From assembly GCA_032250895.1 (NCBI GenBank), contig JAVVEZ010000037.1, positions 1-31,977 on the forward strand: a stretch of DNA of 31,977 bases. Reading direction: 5' to 3'. The stretch comes from JAVVEZ01 sp032250895 (GTDB taxonomy: Bacteria > Pseudomonadota > Gammaproteobacteria > Pseudomonadales > Pseudohongiellaceae). The position numbers and the translations under genes were made by a program. The notes under the pieces were generated by a model. It saw nothing but the letters and a program-made list of their open reading frames with translations, searched no databases and was not told where the DNA came from. Shown piece after piece: positions 30,570 through 31,977 of this stretch (within the stretch, counting starts at the first letter, position 1; each line of letters opens with the position of its first letter).

Positions 30570-31073
30570 TCAATCATTGGATCGGGGGTCTGACGTGACG
30601 ATAATCCGCACTCGCGCCTCCAACTGCTGCCCATCAGGGCTGGCACAGGCCCAGGAGACAAGCAGATCGTCTTCCCCCTCCTGTACAGCTTCCAAATAAT
30701 CCCTGTCCGATCTTGAAGAGGTCACGTTCTGCACATCGACAGTGGATACGATTATCGGGACTTCAGGCAGGAATTCGCCTCTTGGTCCGTATGCCTCAAC
30801 GACCAGCCCGCTTGCTTGGCTGCTGGCATTTGACCGATAAATCCGATCGCCTATATTCAGGATGAGCGGGCTTGGAAATATCCTCAACTCACTTGGAAAA
30901 GCCGACTGCTCGCACGCTTCCTGCCGTGTGTGTATGGTGAAAGCCCGAAAGCTGATATTCGCTGATTCGCCCGGTACCGCTGAGGAATAGCCTTCGCCGA
31001 AAATACCTGCAAAGCCTGATACAGGCAGTAGCAGTAGAACAATCACGCACACAAGATAATTTTCAGTCCTCAT
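30570..31073 (-). CDS. Secreted hypothetical protein
   Basis: A 167-residue protein with a signal peptide (MRTENYLVCVIVLLLLPVSG, probable cleavage after GFA). The mature part is polar and beta-rich with two cysteines (EACEQ and WACAS) that could form a disulphide in the periplasm. No family recognised. The start at 31073 overlaps the upstream membrane-protein gene by 11 nt, and GAGGTG lies 6 nt before it, so the longer frame is not needed. Coupled synthesis with the two membrane proteins upstream suggests one unit. Confidence 0.75.
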   Translation of the reverse strand: MRTENYLVCVIVLLLLPVSGFAGIFGEGYSSAVPGESANISFRAFTIHTRQEACEQSAFPSELRIFPSPLILNIGDRIYRSNASSQASGLVVEAYGPRGEFLPEVPIIVSTVDVQNVTSSRSDRDYLEAVQEGEDDLLVSWACASPDGQQLEARVRIIVTSDPRSND

Positions 31074-31587
31074 GTTGGCACCTCTGTTCGTCTTGCCGCA
31101 CAACGCTGCCGGGACGACCCAAAGCAAGGATGGACACCAAAAGCAGAAACACGCAACCGGCAACACTGAATCCGAAAAGCCAGATGAACGGTACGTTGTC
31201 CAAGGGTACAAATGTGGCCGGCGTTCCCCGATACAGCAGTGGCACCAGGAGCAACCAATAAGCTACTCCGAACACAACAGGTGTGGGCGCGGCAAGAATC
31301 GGCCGGAGCCACGCCACTACGAGTGCAACCACGACCGTAACACCTGCTGTCACAGGAACAGCGACCATATACTGATCCAGACCCGAATAGCCTTCCACTC
31401 CGGACCGGGCGAGATACTTCAACGAGTACCGATAGTGCAGAGCGTACGGAACGACGGTCGCTGCCACCGCAGCAAAGTAGAGCCCGCGTCGCCATGGCAT
31501 GCGCACTAATCGCAAGAGATACGCAATCGGAATACCGAACAAGGCACCCGTTACGTTGCCGAACATTGCGAAGTAAACCACGACCAT
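31063..31587 (-). CDS. Hypothetical integral membrane protein
   Basis: A 174-residue protein with about five hydrophobic segments, e.g. FAMFGNVTGALFGIPIAYLL, GLYFAAVAATVVPYAL, YMVAVPVTAGVTVVVALVVA, PTPVVFGVAYWLLLVPLLY and FIWLFGFSVAGCVFLLLVSI. No enzymatic motif or named family recognised. AGGAG lies 8 nt before the ATG at 31587, favouring it over the ATG 20 codons upstream, which overlaps the preceding gene. It is middle in a three-gene minus-strand run. Confidence 0.75.
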   Translation of the reverse strand: MVVVYFAMFGNVTGALFGIPIAYLLRLVRMPWRRGLYFAAVAATVVPYALHYRYSLKYLARSGVEGYSGLDQYMVAVPVTAGVTVVVALVVAWLRPILAAPTPVVFGVAYWLLLVPLLYRGTPATFVPLDNVPFIWLFGFSVAGCVFLLLVSILALGRPGSVVRQDEQRCQHED

Positions 31588-31600
31588 GAATTCAGCTCCT

Positions 31601-31977
31601 CTACCGGGTACCCTTCCTGCCGAACGCCCATCTCCACTCGGACGCATACAAACCGATTACCAGCCATGCACCCAGATCGATCAGGAGGAGCAGCGAAGTA
31701 TGAATTCGATCCCGGAGGTCAATCCGGGCCTGGGTCTGCTGCAACTGAGGCAGGGCTTCCAGAGGTAACTGAACGACCTTGCCCCTTGGGTCCATCGCGA
31801 CCAGAGGGATCGTTCCGTCGTTCAGATCACCAGCTCCAAATGTCAAAAGGGCCATGGAAATGGCAAATGCGCCCAACAGGACAGCGACCGCCAGCGTCGA
31901 TGCAAACGAGAGCCAGATAGAAAATCTATGGCCCAGTGCCGCCCGAATCGCCCAAATCACGTAGAGCAAACCCAAGG
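31601..31977 (-). CDS. Hypothetical membrane protein, 5' end beyond the window
   Basis: At least 124 residues, open to the right edge; the only in-window start would be a TTG, so the gene probably continues outside. It shows two hydrophobic segments, one near the visible N-terminus (STLAVAVLLGAFAISMALLT) and one near the C-terminus (TSLLLLIDLGAWLVIGLYA), with a polar loop of about 45 residues between them. No family recognised. Its stop lies 13 nt before the next gene. Confidence 0.65.
   Translation of the reverse strand, partial: LGLLYVIWAIRAALGHRFSIWLSFASTLAVAVLLGAFAISMALLTFGAGDLNDGTIPLVAMDPRGKVVQLPLEALPQLQQTQARIDLRDRIHTSLLLLIDLGAWLVIGLYASEWRWAFGRKGTR

Noticed and set aside
29759..30661. 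Minus-strand open frame (300 codons) across the SRPBCC gene
   Set aside because: It covers the SRPBCC gene in antisense and the start of the convergent gene; no domain, and the plus-strand gene has a good ribosome-binding site.

Overview
The window reads as a chromosomal segment of a Gram-negative proteobacterium, most likely a gammaproteobacterium. This is inferred from a large TonB-dependent receptor with a C-terminal Phe, an acyl-CoA synthetase/E1/E2/ACP operon, a NodD-like LysR regulator, a REP-associated (RAYT) transposase remnant and an exported tannase-family esterase. Species cannot be named from sequence alone. Base composition is mosaic: GC-rich in roughly 3-12 kb and 13.6-16.4 kb, visibly poorer in the 12.3-12.7 kb cassette and in the 16.4-26 kb catabolic block.

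Region 1 (1-6.3 kb, all minus strand) is a defence island. A type I methyltransferase gene (hsdM) is followed by an AlbA_2/HATPase protein, a 42-codon ORF carrying a second diverged copy of the HsdM C-terminus, a HepT-type HEPN toxin, and one ORF that fuses a MntA-type nucleotidyltransferase antitoxin to an HsdS specificity subunit. Every junction overlaps (ATGA or 8 nt), so the chain looks translationally coupled. It ends in a truncated RAYT transposase with REP-like palindromes and in scraps of RhuM-like and XRE/ImmA-like genes. One REP-like palindrome also lies in frame inside hsdM. No hsdR is in the window.

Region 2 (6.5-11.8 kb, minus) is a tight operon: acetyl-CoA synthetase-like enzyme, E1 alpha, E1 beta, lipoyl E2 and a free-standing acyl carrier protein, without an E3.

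Region 3 (12.3-13.4 kb, plus) holds what looks like a solitary integron gene cassette: a 136-aa PD-(D/E)XK-like protein followed by an attC-like site and bounded by an 11-bp direct repeat, with no integrase nearby. A RelE/ParE-type toxin-antitoxin pair follows.

Region 4 (13.6-16.4 kb, plus) is a two-gene unit for an exported tannase/feruloyl esterase-family hydrolase and an enolase-superfamily dehydratase that itself carries a twin-arginine-like leader.

Region 5 (16.4-29.2 kb) is an apparent aromatic-catabolism cluster around a LysR gene. Leftward are a GST, a VOC extradiol dioxygenase, a Rieske ferredoxin and an acetoacetyl-CoA synthetase. Rightward are an FAD monooxygenase, an alpha/beta hydrolase, a cyclase-family metal hydrolase and a fumarylacetoacetate hydrolase-family enzyme. 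A convergent TonB-dependent receptor may import the substrate. The set implies hydroxylation, ring opening, isomerisation, C-C hydrolysis and activation of a beta-keto acid; the substrate is unknown.

Region 6 (29.2-32 kb) holds an ankyrin-repeat remnant joined to a repeat-like motif, a stand-alone SRPBCC protein, and a minus-strand run of two membrane proteins and a secreted protein that continues past the right edge.
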